Source: Meriones unguiculatus
Lineage: Eukaryota > Chordata > Mammalia > Rodentia > Muridae
Length of the DNA: 64,000 nt
Assembly: GCF_030254825.1 (NCBI RefSeq)
Contig: NC_083365.1
Span: forward strand, 75,147,754-75,211,753
Direction of reading: 5' to 3'
Shown: positions 21,925 to 33,195 of the stretch, in pieces
How positions within the stretch are numbered: position 1 is the stretch's first letter
Layout: each line of letters starts with the position of its first letter
Made by a program: the position numbers and the translations under genes
The notes under the pieces: generated by a model
Seen by the model: only the letters and a program-made list of their open reading frames with translations
What the model was told of the DNA's origin: nothing
Databases searched by the model: none

Positions 21925-22865
21925 GCTGTCATTTCCTCATAGCTTCTTAGCTAGGGTTAAACTTCATGCACAGTTCTCCTCTCCATGTTGGGATTTGTGT
22001 AGCTTGAGCTTTTCCAGGTCTTATCACAGATGCTGTGAGTTCCCATGTGCAACTATGCTTTTGTGTCAGGAAAACTCTGTTTTCTTGTAGTAACCCACCA
22101 TCTATAGTTATTACAATCTTTGTGTGCATGGCCCCCTTTGTAATGATCACTGAGCCTTCGGAAGTGGGGGTATGTTACAGATATCCCTTTAGGGTTGATA
22201 ACTCCACCGTCTCCTGTTCTCTGCACCTTCGCCAGTTGCTGATCTCTGTGTTAATTACCATCTACTCCCAAAAGAAGCTTCTCTGATGTAGGTTGAGAGA
22301 TGCAATAATCTATGGATATAATAAGCCATTGGTAGATGGTTTAATAATATATCCATTTGGCAGAATAATAATAGTAAATTCTCCCATAGAATCTGTGACC
22401 TGTCCAACCATAGGTTCTTGGCCTTGAAAATGGCATGCAATATGAGCTATGTCTTGAGGAGTAGGCTTTAAAATCAATCAGGAAGAGGCCGGTGACTCTC
22501 ATGACATTTTGCCACTGTTGCTCCTGTGGTCATATTTTGTTAGGTCGTTTGCTATTATACTCAGAGTTTGCAGCTGGGTAAGATTGATAAGTGATTTCCC
22601 CTATGGTGACATGCTTAGCATCTCCCAACACTGTGAAAGCTAGCTGGTACAGGTGGAACTTCCATATGAGTACCAGCTAGATCTCCTCATGTTCTGTGAC
22701 TCAAGTACGTGATGTTTTCTGCAATAGGGTCTTATCATCATGTTCTGGAGGGTGAACAAGAACACTGGTACTATTCTGTAAGGTTTGGTGGGTAACACAT
22801 TCCTGGTACGGGCCTTTTATTTGCTAACCTGTGGCGTCTAGCAGGGACATTGTAGCCCCATGATA
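21925..22865 (-). mobile_element. Lx-type L1 3' UTR, antisense
   Basis: GGGATTTGTGTAGCTTGAGC, GTGTTAATTACCATCTACTC, TTGAGAGATGCAATAATCTA, GTGATGTTTTCTGCAATAGG. It overlaps in content with the 43126-44365 copy in the opposite orientation, and continues the type seen at 12665-12865. Confidence 0.68.
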
Positions 22866-23345
22866 GAATAACTCCAGCTAAACTCCATTAACTGAAGAAT
22901 AAATAATATAAATAATAAAATTTCACAATTGAATATTATTTGGGTATAAAGGAAAGTGAAATGAAGTTCACAAGCAAATGGCTGGAGTTGGAAACAATCA
23001 TTCTGAATGAGGTGAGCCACACCCAGAAATGTAAATGTTACGTTTTCTGTCCTTTGTGGATCTTGGGTTTGAAGCTTCAGGTATGTTTGCTCCATTTGGA
23101 ATACTCATGTTAGTCAGGAAATAAGCAAGGGACCTGGAGGTGATTTCAAGTATGGAGAGATACAATACAGTGGTACTAAGGGGTCAAAGGGAATCATGGA
23201 ACAGGAAGGACTAAATGGAAATGGGAGAGAGTAGAGACAGGAATATGAGGAGGAGTAACTAGCAATAAAGACCTCTCAAAGGAGTCATCTGGAATCTGCT
23301 ACCATAGAAACTTCCTAAAATATATAGAGAAACGTGTGAAAAGTG
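22866..23345 (+). mobile_element. Old L1, ORF2 C-terminus and 3' UTR start
   Basis: AATATTATTTGGGTATAAAG, GCAAATGGCTGGAGTTGGAA, ACAATCATTCTGAATGAGGT, GAGCCACACCCAGAAATG. This is the diverged equivalent of the ORF2 end (ACTCAGCAAT...ATCCTGAGTGAGGTATCCCAGAA) of the younger copies. Confidence 0.7.
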
Positions 23346-23358
23346 TATTATTTTAAAG

Positions 23359-23478
23359 TGCGTGTGTGTGTGTGTGTGTGTGTGCACGTGTGTGCGTGTG
23401 TGCGTGTGCGTGTGTGCGTGTGTGCGTGTGTGCGTGTGTGCGTGTGTGTGTGTGCGTGTGTGTGTGTGTGTGTGTGTA
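23359..23478. repeat. (TG)n/(TGTGCG)n microsatellite
   Basis: A 120 bp TG tract with repeated GTGCGTG variants, followed by TAGTAGTAGTAG. Confidence 0.95.
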
Positions 23479-23589
23479 GTAGTAGTAGAATGGAAACTCT
23501 CGGGTCTGCTTTCTACAGCTTTCAACTATTCTGGACTCAAAGACCTGCATTTTTGGTAGTCACTGGCCAATTCCTCTTATTTTGAGAAT

Positions 23590-23790
23590 GAGTTTCATTT
23601 ATTCCAGGCTGATCTTGAACTTGCCAAATGTTTGAGGATGACTTTGAACTTCGGATCCTCCTGTGCATGACATCTGAGTGCTGGGATTACATGCCTGCAC
23701 CACCTCACTTAGTTTATATGGCGCTGGGAAGTGAACCTAGGATTCCTGCATGCTAGGCAAGCATTCTACCAACTTACCTATGTCTGTAGT
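23590..23790 (-). mobile_element. B4 SINE
   Basis: Antisense: TTCCAGGCTGATCTTGAACT, GAGTGCTGGGATTACATGCC, GGCGCTGGGAAGTGAACCTA, GCATGCTAGGCAAGCATTCT. Confidence 0.85.
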
Positions 23791-24379
23791 CATTATTTTC
23801 TCCAGGTTCTAAATGACCTATGAAAATGCCCTGGGAAAAAATATGAAAATCCCTACATAAGAGATGATTTGCTTCCATAATTTAATGTGTGGGATATCTT
23901 TCTACATTCACTGATCAATGTATTTTGGGGGTACACTGTGGCAGCTCCCTTTGTTGCCACATTTCTGTCTTGGCCACTACTTCTCCATGACATTTCCACA
24001 TGGATAACACGGAATAGCTGGATCACTGCACCCCAATTTAGTCTCAGCATTTTTGTCCTCAGAACACTCTCAGCACTCTGAATTAACCAATGTCAGGTGA
24101 GATAAGCCCTGTTCACTGGCTATGACTCATTCTGGTTGCCAGATCAGGGACCATGCATATTGCACAGCAATAAACAAACTTACCTCCCAAACCCTGTGTA
24201 CAGATAGTGAAAAAACCAGCCACATCTGAGTCATTTAAAAGTACCATCCAGACAAATTCCCAGTGTAGGAAAGGAATTTACTTTACTTGTTCATTATCTT
24301 GTTATTCAGGTTTGATATCATGTCAATATTTCTCAGTTTCTTCAGAGACTCAGAACCAGTAGTTTCTCCAAAGGAATAG
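23791..24379. other. Unique sequence, no gene seen
   Basis: Nothing recognised. Confidence 0.45.
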
Positions 24380-24464
<85 letters not shown>

Positions 24465-24475
24465 AGAGAGAGGCA
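24380..24475. repeat. Compound (CA)n(GA)n microsatellite
   Basis: About 40 bp CA, then about 45 bp GA with AAAG variants. Confidence 0.95.
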
Positions 24476-25004
24476 TACACAGAAGAGAGTTCTTATGAAA
24501 GATTGGCTCATACAATTACAAAAGATTGTAATTTTCATTATCTGCCATATATGAGCTTAGACTCTGGTAGTCTGGTTTAGATTGAGTCCAAAGCCCTAAG
24601 AGTACAGGGAAACATTGGTACAAATAACATTCTCAGGGCTAGAGAGGAGTTAAAAAAATTGACAGGAGCCCCTTCCTTGCTTTCTTGCCTTAAGTATTTC
24701 TATATGGATGGATGAAGTAGCCTAACAGTCAAGGGTGACTGTTCATTAAGCTCACTGATTCACATCCTGCCTTCACAAGAAACAACCTCACAGATGCACT
24801 GGAAACAGTGTTTAGCGTGGGTGCCCCGTAACCCAGTGTAGATGACAGATACTTAGATGCCAATGGAGAGCTCCTGGCAATCTGAGGGCTAGTACGGAAT
24901 CCAAGGCAAGGCAGCACTGAAAGAGTCACTTCAGCACTGGGGTGAAGAGTCATCAAAGAACTGATGTAATACACATGTTCTGGGGTTAGCGTTTCATATG
25001 GCAA
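24476..25004. other. Unique sequence, no gene seen
   Basis: A 91-codon minus frame (24729-25004) has no recognisable domain. Confidence 0.45.
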
Positions 25005-25165
25005 AGGATGGCTGCGACCTTCTGAGCATCCTCCTTACACCTGCAGAGTGCTAGGACTGCAGCCTTGAACCGCCACATCTGTCTATGTGGTGCTAGGAAT
25101 AAAATCCAGATCTTTGCTCTAAGTAAGCACTCTTCCAAATGAACTATATACCCAGACCATAAGTC
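25005..25165 (-). mobile_element. B4-like SINE
   Basis: Antisense: TGCAGAGTGCTAGGACTGCA, GTGGTGCTAGGAATAAAATC, AAGTAAGCACTCTTCC. Confidence 0.68.
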
Positions 25166-26040
25166 CATGAAAATGCAGATTCCCTAAGCTCTGACCCCAA
25201 ATTCTCACCCAACAAACACAAGTTTAAGCCTAGGCATTCATATTTGCATTACAAGATGGTTGATTCTTACACAAATAACCAGAGGAACCTACTTTGGACC
25301 CTTAAAGAAACAGTTGTCAAAGTAGAGTACACATATTCCTAATACAGGAAACAGTCTTTTACAGTGTAAACATTCCAGAATTTTCACTTAATATTTACCT
25401 TTAAAAAGACAATTTTCAAGCTTTATAATAGTGGCCTCACTGGACTTATATGACGATCATCAATTCATGTTCTAAACAAAACCTCCAGAACAGCAGGGAG
25501 CCAAGTGGGCACTGGCAGTGACTTGAGTTCACTGTGATAGAGTGAGGCAAAGGCTGCCTGCGGTTGGGGGTGGCCTAAGAGGTAGTGATTCTGCTGACAC
25601 TTTCCCTCTTGGCTTAGGTAAGAAATATTACATAGATTTCTATAGAAAAGTCTCATGAATTGATGATGGTATCAATGTAACACCACAAGGGGAAATAAGA
25701 ACGTGGCCTCGTTCTGGCCCTCAGCCTTTTCTCCCATAGCTCCTCCTCAACTATGTTAAGTAGAAAAATGTAATAACAGTCTGCTCTGACATAATTACTA
25801 AGAACATAGGGTGAGATTCTGTCCAGCCACCGTCATTAATGATTAACCTTTCCCCAAATGCACATCATGCCTTAAAATAATTATCTAATGCCATCCTATT
25901 CAGCATAGCAGGAAAGCAGTTAGACTGTATTGCAGAGGTTGGGGCCCGGATGCCATAGTCACACTAACGTGCTATGTAAACCTAGGCTCTAATGCTTATC
26001 CTTTGCACGACCTTGCAGGAGTGAGTAATTCACACTATCT
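25166..26040. other. Unique sequence, no gene seen
   Basis: AT-rich single-copy-looking DNA. No frame above 65 codons. Confidence 0.5.
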
Positions 26041-26130
26041 AAAATTGTTCTTGCTGCTGTAACAGAGTTACCTCAGACTGTGAGGTTTATAACAATAGGA
26101 GTTTCTTACAGTTCAGTGGGAGTTATTTAG
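26041..26130 (-). mobile_element. MaLR-like LTR end, antisense (weak)
   Basis: TTGCTGCTGTAACAGAGTTA then TTTATAACAATAGGAGTTTC resembles the reversed 3' end of an old mammalian LTR. Short and diverged; it could be another repeat class. Confidence 0.35.
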
Positions 26131-26592
26131 GGAATGAGGGTGGATCTCATGGCTTGCAGTCATTTGTCTCTGCCTCTGTGTTAACGACTTGCCCTGTTGC
26201 TGTCCTGAGAAGAACTGGTGCAACGACACAGCTCTCATGCAGACAGTAGACACAGTGCTCAGTTTTGACTCATGGTTTGTGGATCCGATCCATTCCAATG
26301 GGGAAGGGAGGCAGCAGCAGTGTGAGGCAGCTGCCCTCAGGGCACACACAGTCAAGAAGCCGAGAAGTAAGAATGTGGCTGCTCAGCATGCTTTCTCGGT
26401 TCTTCCAGTCCAGAGGCCAGCCAGTGAGATGTTGCCATTCCCATCCAGGCTGGCTCTTCCCTCCTTAGTCAACCAATCTAGTAATCACCTCACACTTCGT
26501 AATGCTTCTCTTCTATGGAATTCTAAACCCTGATATTGGTAGTCAGTAGTAACCACCAGAGGCTTCCACAGGCTGAAGTTGGATATGTGTCC

Positions 26593-27290
26593 TTAGGGCT
26601 GAAGTTCAGGGATCTTTAGAGTGACCCTGCCACCATGATTCTGAGGGGGAATGCTGTCGCAGGGGCTGTTTGTAGCAGCCTGACATTTATGTGGTTCTAA
26701 CACACCCAGCCTGAATTCCAAGGCTCCTAGGATCTCTTTGAATATCTGTCTGGAGGCCTCAGTGGTCTCTCAGAAGACACTCTGCACTTTAACAAAGGAA
26801 GCCAAAACAAAGTTCTCTGCTTGCAACTTCGGTTGGGTGTACACTGCACCCCCTGCCACACCTGGACACACTGGGTTTGCACCCAACGAGGCCACAGATA
26901 ATGGTGACAAAAATAGAGGCTTGTCAAGTTCTTGTTCAAGATTTTCATCCCACAGAGACTTGGTCCTGACTCTGAGGTCTTGGGAGCTGTCAGAGTTGGT
27001 CTCCATTGTCTTGACGGACAACACATAGCTTGCCCTTCGTGTGTTCTCCACAACAATTTTCTTATTCTTTACAGCCTGAAAATTTTCCAACTCTTTAAAT
27101 TCTGCCTCTCTTTTGATTATGCATTCCATCTGTGATTTGTTTTTTCTCTCCCTTAATTTTACTGTGAGCAGTCAAGAGAAGACATACCATATCTTCAACA
27201 ATTTGCTTAGCGATATCCTCTGCCTTCTGCCAAACATTCTGAATCATCACTCTGAAGTCCTGTCTTCCTTGAAGCACTGCAAGATCACAA
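26593..27290 (-). pseudogene. Unrecognised possible coding remnant or exon
   Basis: On the minus strand one frame is open for 133 codons (27171-26773), reading a charged, coil-like start (KLRERKNKSQMECIIKRE) and later SLWDENLEQELDKP. It is cut by TGA at 26770-26772, then stays open for 58 more codons to TAA at 26593-26595. Immediately upstream, in a different frame (27277-27095), lies a helix-like QNVWQKAEDIAKQIVEDM followed by a good donor-like GTATGT. The pyrimidine-rich CTTCTCTTGACTGCTCACAG just before the long frame resembles a splice acceptor. No known repeat covers this interval. I do not recognise the protein. It may be a decayed gene, a retropseudogene without visible tail, or chance. 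Confidence 0.3.
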
Positions 27291-27444
27291 TTTAGCTAAC
27301 TTCTTTGCAAGATAGTAACAAGGTTAGCCTTTCCTTCATTTATGGTAACATCCCTCATTTAAACCTAAGCTAAATCTCTCTCTGTGTGTCTATGTGTGTA
27401 TACATAAATATGTGTGTATATATTAACATATATTCATTTTGATT
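27291..27444. other. No recognised feature
   Basis: Includes a short TG/TA-rich stretch at 27380-27425. Confidence 0.4.
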
Positions 27445-27640
27445 TTGATTATATGCATACATGCATGTGATGGGGTATCTGTATGTGAATGCAGGTACCT
27501 GCAGAATCCAGAAGAGGGCGACTGATCCCATAGAGCTGGAGTTACAGGTTGGTGTAAGCCACTCAATGGGTAAACCTAACTCAGGTACTCTGCAAGAGCA
27601 GTTTCTGCTTTTAACTGCTGAAGCATCTCACAAGCCGTGT
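27445..27640 (-). mobile_element. B2 SINE
   Basis: Antisense: CCAGAAGAGGGCGACTGATC, TGGAGTTACAGGTTGGTGTA, TTAACTGCTGAAGCATCTCA. Confidence 0.85.
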
Positions 27641-27879
27641 AGACAGAGCTTTATTGTGTCCCATTTTCTACTCACATTCTGGTTGTAACTGCATAGGTGT
27701 AACTATAGTGGTGAAGGGTCTCTATCTCCAGTTTGACTCTCCTGAGCCTCCCCGAGAGCAGGCCTTTACGATCCTGCCTCCCAAGAGCCTTCTACAGTTT
27801 TGGCTTGTCTTCAGCAGCAGCATTCCATTTCTGAATGTTAACGCATTGACTTTAACTTTGATTTTTTAATTGTGTGTGT

Positions 27880-28036
27880 GACAGAGAGATATGTAGGTGT
27901 GCACATCCACAGCATAGATATGGAAGTCAAAGGGCAACCTTCAGGAGTGCGTCACCTCCTTCCAGCTTGAGCTGCCAAGGATGTCAGCCTTAGCAGCAAG
28001 CATCCTTCTCCATTAACCTATCTTCCAGGCCCCTGA
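27880..28036 (-). mobile_element. B2-superfamily SINE, diverged
   Basis: Antisense: GGAAGTCAAAGGGCAACCTT, CAGGAGTGCGTCACCTCCTT, TTAACCTATCTTCCAGGCCC. Confidence 0.62.
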
Positions 28037-28044
28037 AAAGCCAG

Positions 28045-28150
28045 TTTCTGTCTTAGTTCATCCATCCTGCTGTAACTGAACATCTTCAAGCAGAAATTGT
28101 TTTCTTTTAGTTCTAGAGACTGGACACTTGAGAATGCCAGACCCACTGTC
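28045..28150 (-). mobile_element. MaLR-like LTR end, antisense (weak)
   Basis: TTAGTTCATCCATCCTGCTG then TTTTAGTTCTAGAGACTGG resembles the reversed 3' end of a MaLR LTR. Short and uncertain. Confidence 0.35.
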
Positions 28151-28257
28151 TGGAGAGAGCTTACTCTGTTTCCATAATGGCACGTACTACCTACCCCCAC
28201 AGGGCTGAAGGCACAAAACGCGATGAACATTGTCTTCAGATGGTTGCAGAAGTAAAA

Positions 28258-28405
28258 AAAATTAAATTATTTTTTATTAATTTACAATTTATTCATTTTG
28301 TGATCAGCTATAGCCCCCTACCTTGTCCTCTCCAAATCTTACCCTCCCTCTTTATCTCCTCCCATGACCCTCCCCCAGTCCACTGATAAGGGTAGTCCTC
28401 CTCCC
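28258..28405 (-). mobile_element. Short 5'-truncated L1 3' end
   Basis: TTTATTAATTTACAATTTAT, CCCCCAGTCCACTGATAAGG: the last 150 bp of the young L1 3' UTR, antisense. Confidence 0.9.
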
Positions 28406-28439
28406 TAAAGACCTCTTTTATAATGAATGGTAGAATCTT

Positions 28440-29287
28440 TTTTTTTATTCTTTATTAATTACACTTTATTCACGTTGTATCCCCCCTGTGGTTCCCTCCC
28501 TCCTCCTGTCCCAATCCCTCCCTTCCTCCAACCTTTGCATGCATGTCCCTCCCCAAGTCCACTGATAGGGGAGGTCTTCTTTTCCTTCCTCTGATCCTAA
28601 TCAATTAGGTCTCATCAGGAGAGGCTGCATTGTCTTCTTCTGTGGTCTGGTAATGCTGCTTCCCCCTCCGGGGAGGTCATCAAAGAGCAGGCCAATCAGT
28701 TCATGTCAGAGACAGTCCCTGTTCCTATTACAATGGAACCCACTTGGATACTGAACTGCCATGGGCTACATCTGTGCAGGAGTCTTAGGTTATGTCCATG
28801 CATGGTCCTTGGTTGGAGTATCAGTCTCAGGAAAGAATCCTGTGTTCAGATTTTTTGGTTCTGTTCCTCTCCTTGTGGAGTTCCTATCCTTTCCAGATCA
28901 TACTGTTTCCCACTTCTTTCATAAGATTCCCTGCACTCTGCCCAAAGCTTGCCCATAAGTCTCAGCATCTACATTGATAGTCTGCAGGGCAGAGCCTTTC
29001 AGAGTTCCTCTGTGGCAGGTTCCTGACTTGTTCCCTCTTTTCTCCTTCTTCTGATATTACTCAGCAATAAAAACAAAGGAAATCTGAAATTTGCAGGTAA
29101 ATGGTGGGATCTGGAAAAGATCATCCTGAGTCAGGTATCCCAGAAGCAAAAAGATACACACAGTATATACTCACTCATATAGACATATAATATAGGATAA
29201 ACCTACTAAAATCTGTACACCTAAAGAAACTAATCAAGAGGGAGGACTCTTGCTAAAATGCTCAGTCCCTATCCAGAAAGGCAAAGA
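28440..29287 (-). mobile_element. Twin-primed L1 with 15-bp target duplication
   Basis: 28440-29052 is antisense L1 3' UTR. 29053-29287 is the next-upstream L1 segment in the opposite orientation (TATTACTCAGCAATAAAAAC ... CCAGAAAGGCAAAGA), almost contiguous in element coordinates. GAATGGTAGAATCTT flanks both ends (28425-28439 and 29288-29302), so this is one insertion with a 5' inversion. Confidence 0.94.
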
Positions 29288-29399
29288 GAATGGTAGAATC
29301 TTGCTTGCCAGGGCAGAGCTCTGAGCACTTGGAGACTTTCCTGTCTGGTCTAGCTTTCCTCAAAAGGGCTCAAATTTTATCATGAACTTTAAAGACCAC

Positions 29400-29762
29400 T
29401 GCCCTAAGTTATTTTCAGTCTTCAAGTTGATGCAGCCCACAGTGATCCAAGGGAGTCTGAATTGGAGGATGACCAAGATCTATTGGCCTGTGAGGAATGA
29501 CTTGAGTGTTGATTGATATGAGGGTGTAGCCCATCTCTGGGCAGGTAGCTCTAGAATGTATAAGTTGGGGGAGCATGAGCATGCATGAACCAGCAAGTAG
29601 CATTCTCCATGGTTTCTGCTGTACTTCCTTGCATGGGACTTTCTGCCCTGACTTGCCTCACTGATGGACTGTGACCTGAGAAATATAGCCAAATCAATAC
29701 TTTCCTTTCAAAGTTTCTTTTGGTCTTGGTATTTATCACAGCAACAGGATGACACTAGAACA
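29400..29762 (+). mobile_element. Rodent MaLR-like LTR repeat
   Basis: Ends GATGGACTGTGACCTGAGAA, TTTCTTTTGGTCTTGGTATT, TATCACAGCAACAGGATGAC: the 3' layout shared with 31975-32352. Confidence 0.58.
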
Positions 29763-29904
29763 GAAACATCCAGTCTATAACACGCATTACGCTGCAATCT
29801 CCTATCTGAACAGGAGAGCTCAAGAAGCACCAAATGACACTTGGAACTATACGCAAATACGGTGTTATCAAAACAAATGTTAGCTTAAAAACATGGTGTA
29901 TGCA

Positions 29905-30075
29905 GGCGGAAGAGATTGCTTACCCAGAAAAAATGCTTGCCATGCAGGTCCAGTGTCCTAAATTGAGCCCTCAGAACCACATTATAAATGATGTACACTT
30001 GTAATTCCAGCAACGAGGAGGTAGAGAAAGGTGGATGATGATCACACAAACTTACACACAAAAATATATGTAGTA
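29905..30075 (+). mobile_element. B3-like SINE
   Basis: AAGAGATTGCTTACCCAGAA, ATGCTTGCCATGCAGGTCCA, AATTGAGCCCTCAGAACCAC, then TTGTAATTCCAGCAACGAGG. Confidence 0.65.
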
Positions 30076-30095
30076 GAACCTATTTCTGTCGTTTT

Positions 30096-30152
30096 AAAAT
30101 ATGCCTACCTTTATATTTTATTTTAAATATGCCTACCTTTATGTTTTATTTT
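30096..30152. repeat. 28-bp tandem duplication
   Basis: ATATGCCTACCTTTAT starts at 30099 and again at 30127, each followed by an AT-rich stretch. Two copies only. Confidence 0.8.
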
Positions 30153-30189
30153 TTATCTTAATCTTAATTTATTAGAACACTGAATTTTC

Positions 30190-30545
30190 TGGCATGTGAT
30201 GGTTAATGTTATGAACCTGATAGGATTTAGCATCACTCGGAAGATGAAATCTAGGTGTCTCTGTGAGGGATACTTAACTGAGGTGTGAAGACCCACCTTG
30301 AATATGGGCAATGCCATCAGCAGGCTGAGGTCCCAGAATGAATATAAAGAAGAAAGTGAGATGAGCATCAGCATTCATTTCTCTGCTTCCTGACTGTGGG
30401 TGTGATGTGAGCAGCTGCTTCACAGTTCTGCAACCTAGTCATCCCTATCACTGTACCCTCAAACTGGGTCAAAATATACCTTCCCTTCTTCTTTCAGGTT
30501 GTTTTCATTGGCTATTATGCCATAGCAATGAAAAAATTAATACAG
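30190..30545 (+). mobile_element. URR1/MaLR-like repeat
   Basis: GGCATGTGATGGTTAATGTT, GAAGACCCACCTTGAATATG, GGTCCCAGAATGAATATAAA, ACCAGCTGC-like region and CCATAGCAATGAAAAAATTA. Reverse orientation of the 4963 and 6056 copies. Confidence 0.6.
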
Positions 30546-30556
30546 GAGGAGGTTCT

Positions 30557-30791
30557 CTTTTCTTAATATAGTTTTTATTAATTACAATTTATTCACTTTG
30601 TTTCCCAGCTGTAGCCCCACCCTCATCCCTTCCCAATGCCGTCCTCCCTCCCTCTTCTCCTCCCATGCCCCCTCCCCAGTCCACTGATAGGGGAGGTCCT
30701 CTCCCCTTCCATCTGATTCTAGCCTATCAGGTTTCATGGAGACTGTCTTTCACAGTCTTCCTCTGTGGCCTGGTAAGACTGCTCCCTGCTC
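30557..30791 (-). mobile_element. Short L1 3' end with 10-bp target duplication
   Basis: Antisense L1 3' UTR from the T-rich tail to CTGCTCCCTGCTC. AGGAGGTTCT occurs at 30547-30556 and 30792-30801. It landed at the end of the preceding repeat. Confidence 0.9.
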
Positions 30792-30801
30792 AGGAGGTTC
30801 T

Positions 30802-31563
30802 TAAACATTGTTACTATAAGGAGAACGAATAAAACATCATGTTACCAGATACTGGCTTCCTGAAAGCTCCACTTGTCTGTGCAGCATAAACAGTAACTGA
30901 TGTCATCCAGCACTTGGTCTGTGGACAGGCTCCATGCTAAGGGTAGAGACACGCAAAACCATATACCCTTCCAGTGATATTGTTTATACTTCTCTGCATT
31001 TAAACATTTTGACTTGTCACTTTGTTCTGCTTGCTTTCCATCCTTCCTATTATAACTCTCATGACGGTCATATCAAGATATTACCTGAAAAGGTGTTTGG
31101 AAGCATACCCATTTTAAATACTAAGATCACACACTCTTCACTTCCTCTAGCAGACATTCAGCTTTCTACTTTGATCTGAATGCTTTCCTGGGCGAGGCAC
31201 ACCACATGTGCACACACGACTATGCAAACAGAGTTTATTTCCTTCTCATTTAATACAGAGGTGAGTCTGAAGGCTTTCCCCCAAGAGCAGTGTTCTTTAG
31301 AATAACATAGAAAAATAAACACCATAGCACTGATGTCCATGGGAAAACCTAATGTTTCATTATACCATTTCATGAGCAGCCCTCCTTTTTCTCAGTCTCC
31401 TAGAGCAAACTTGCCTGAGGTGGCTTCAGGTTGGGTCCTCTGCTCCTACTCTTTGCTTGTCTTTTAGTTATCATTTCCTTCATGTCAGAGCCTAGGCTTT
31501 ATAAACCTTTATTTATAGTCTTCTATATTTTGAGTACACTGTAAGGAATATATATTTATAAAG

Positions 31564-31565
<2 letters not shown>
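30802..31565. other. Unique sequence, no gene seen
   Basis: No recognised feature. Confidence 0.5.

Positions 31566-31601
<36 letters not shown>
31566..31601. repeat. (CA)n microsatellite
   Basis: About 18 CA units. Confidence 0.95.
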
Positions 31602-31602
<1 letters not shown>

Positions 31603-31974
31603 GCCTGGACTAGAGGATAAACAATGTTCCCGCCGACTTTTCTCTCCTTATATCCAGATTTTTCCTTCCAGAATGTTTTTTTTTCCATTTTCCAAACATA
31701 ATTGTATCATTTGCTCATGGCATCTCCCCCAGTAGTTTTAACAGATACAAAGATTGTTATATTTCTCAAGTCTCTCCTTTTCTGAGGGACTGTCTGTAGC
31801 AGTGAGGCAACCTTTGGTCCACAGAAAATCACACTACAAATCTGGCTATCTACTCGGTCTGAAAAATGTAAGACATGTCTCTTTTCGTGTCACATGATCT
31901 GGAGTAGGGCTTCCAAGGCAGTTTTCTAGTGTCTCTGTCCTCATTAGTTTTTAACTATCAATTGAATACAGCCT
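31602..31974. other. Unique sequence, no gene seen
   Basis: No recognised feature. Confidence 0.45.
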
Positions 31975-32352
31975 AGACTCGTCTAAGAGAAAAGCCTGGA
32001 TTCAGGAATTGCTGGTTGGCCTTTTGTCATGTCTGTCAGAGATTGTTTGGATTACCAATTGTCTCAGCAGGATCCTTCCAACCATAGGTGGTACCAATCC
32101 TAGGCAGGTGATCCTATGCTGAACATAAAAGGTGATGTAATCCTGAATCTATGAAAAAGTAGGAGAATAAGCCAACAAGCAACATCTCTCTATTGTTTCT
32201 GCTTCAGGTTCCTGATTGAACTCATGCCTGAATTCCCTCAGTGCTGCACTGTGACTTGGAAGTATGAGATGAAGTAAACCTTTTCCTCCTCTAGGCTCCA
32301 TTTGGAAATGGTACTTGTCACAGCAACACAGCAACATATTGAAACTAGAATA
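31975..32352 (+). mobile_element. Rodent MaLR-like LTR repeat
   Basis: GTCTAAGAGAAAAGCCTGGA, TAGGCAGGTGATCCTATGCT, TTTCTGCTTCAGGTTCCTGA, GTCACAGCAACACAGC. Same family as 29400-29762. Confidence 0.6.
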
Positions 32353-32969
32353 GTGTTTTTCTTCTAGCACAGGTCAACAACAGCCTGAATCACTTTAAGC
32401 ACTACATCTCAGACCTGAAGAGTTTCGTTCTACTATCACCTAATGGGCAGCCTCCTCTTGGGATTCCAGTACACAACTGTTCATATATCAAACCCTCTCA
32501 TAGCATCATGATCTCAGTACCTCCATGGCATCTCATCTATCACACAAGAATGTCTCCAATTTATCTTCAAATTGGTATAAAGCGCAGCCTGAATGTCAAG
32601 ACAACATAGCAAAGTTAAAGGTGAACCAGGAAGGAGTTTGGAGTCTGACTAGACAGTGGACGTTCAAAACACATCTTCAACAGAGTTGGATTATCAGTGT
32701 TTAATGTTTGATTAATGTATGTTCTTGGTTCTGTTATACTCAAAGTGAATGTTGAAAAGCATGTACTTTGATGCTTATGAGGTTGTACTGCCAATATGTA
32801 GGTTTCTAAAATGGTGAAAGTCAAGGACAGAGAATTCTGGATTTTGAAAACTTATCTTTAGGGAAGACTAGTAAGTAGAAGACTTCTTAAGACTTAGCTA
32901 GAATAATTTGTTGATTCAGTACTGCTTCAGGCAATAAGCTGTTGATTTATGACACCAAAAAAAAATATT
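32353..32969. other. Unique sequence, no gene seen
   Basis: No recognised feature. Confidence 0.5.
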
Positions 32970-33195
32970 GGGCTGGAGAGTTGGCTCACTGGTTAAGGGC
33001 ATATACTGTTTTACAGAGAACTTGAATTTTGTTCCTAATACTCACAGTAAGCAGATAAAAACCAATTGGCTCTCCAAATCCAGAGGATCCCAAGCTCTCT
33101 TCCAGCCTCCGCAGGAATCATCTGTGCATGTTGCATTCATGCACACAAAGAGAAATGTGATAAAAATAATTATTTTAAAAATAATATATAACTTT
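32970..33195 (+). mobile_element. B2 SINE
   Basis: GGGCTGGAGAGTTGGCTCAC, TGGTTAAGGGCATATACTG, CCAGAGGATCCCAAGCTCTC, then a CA/A-rich tail. Confidence 0.88.
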
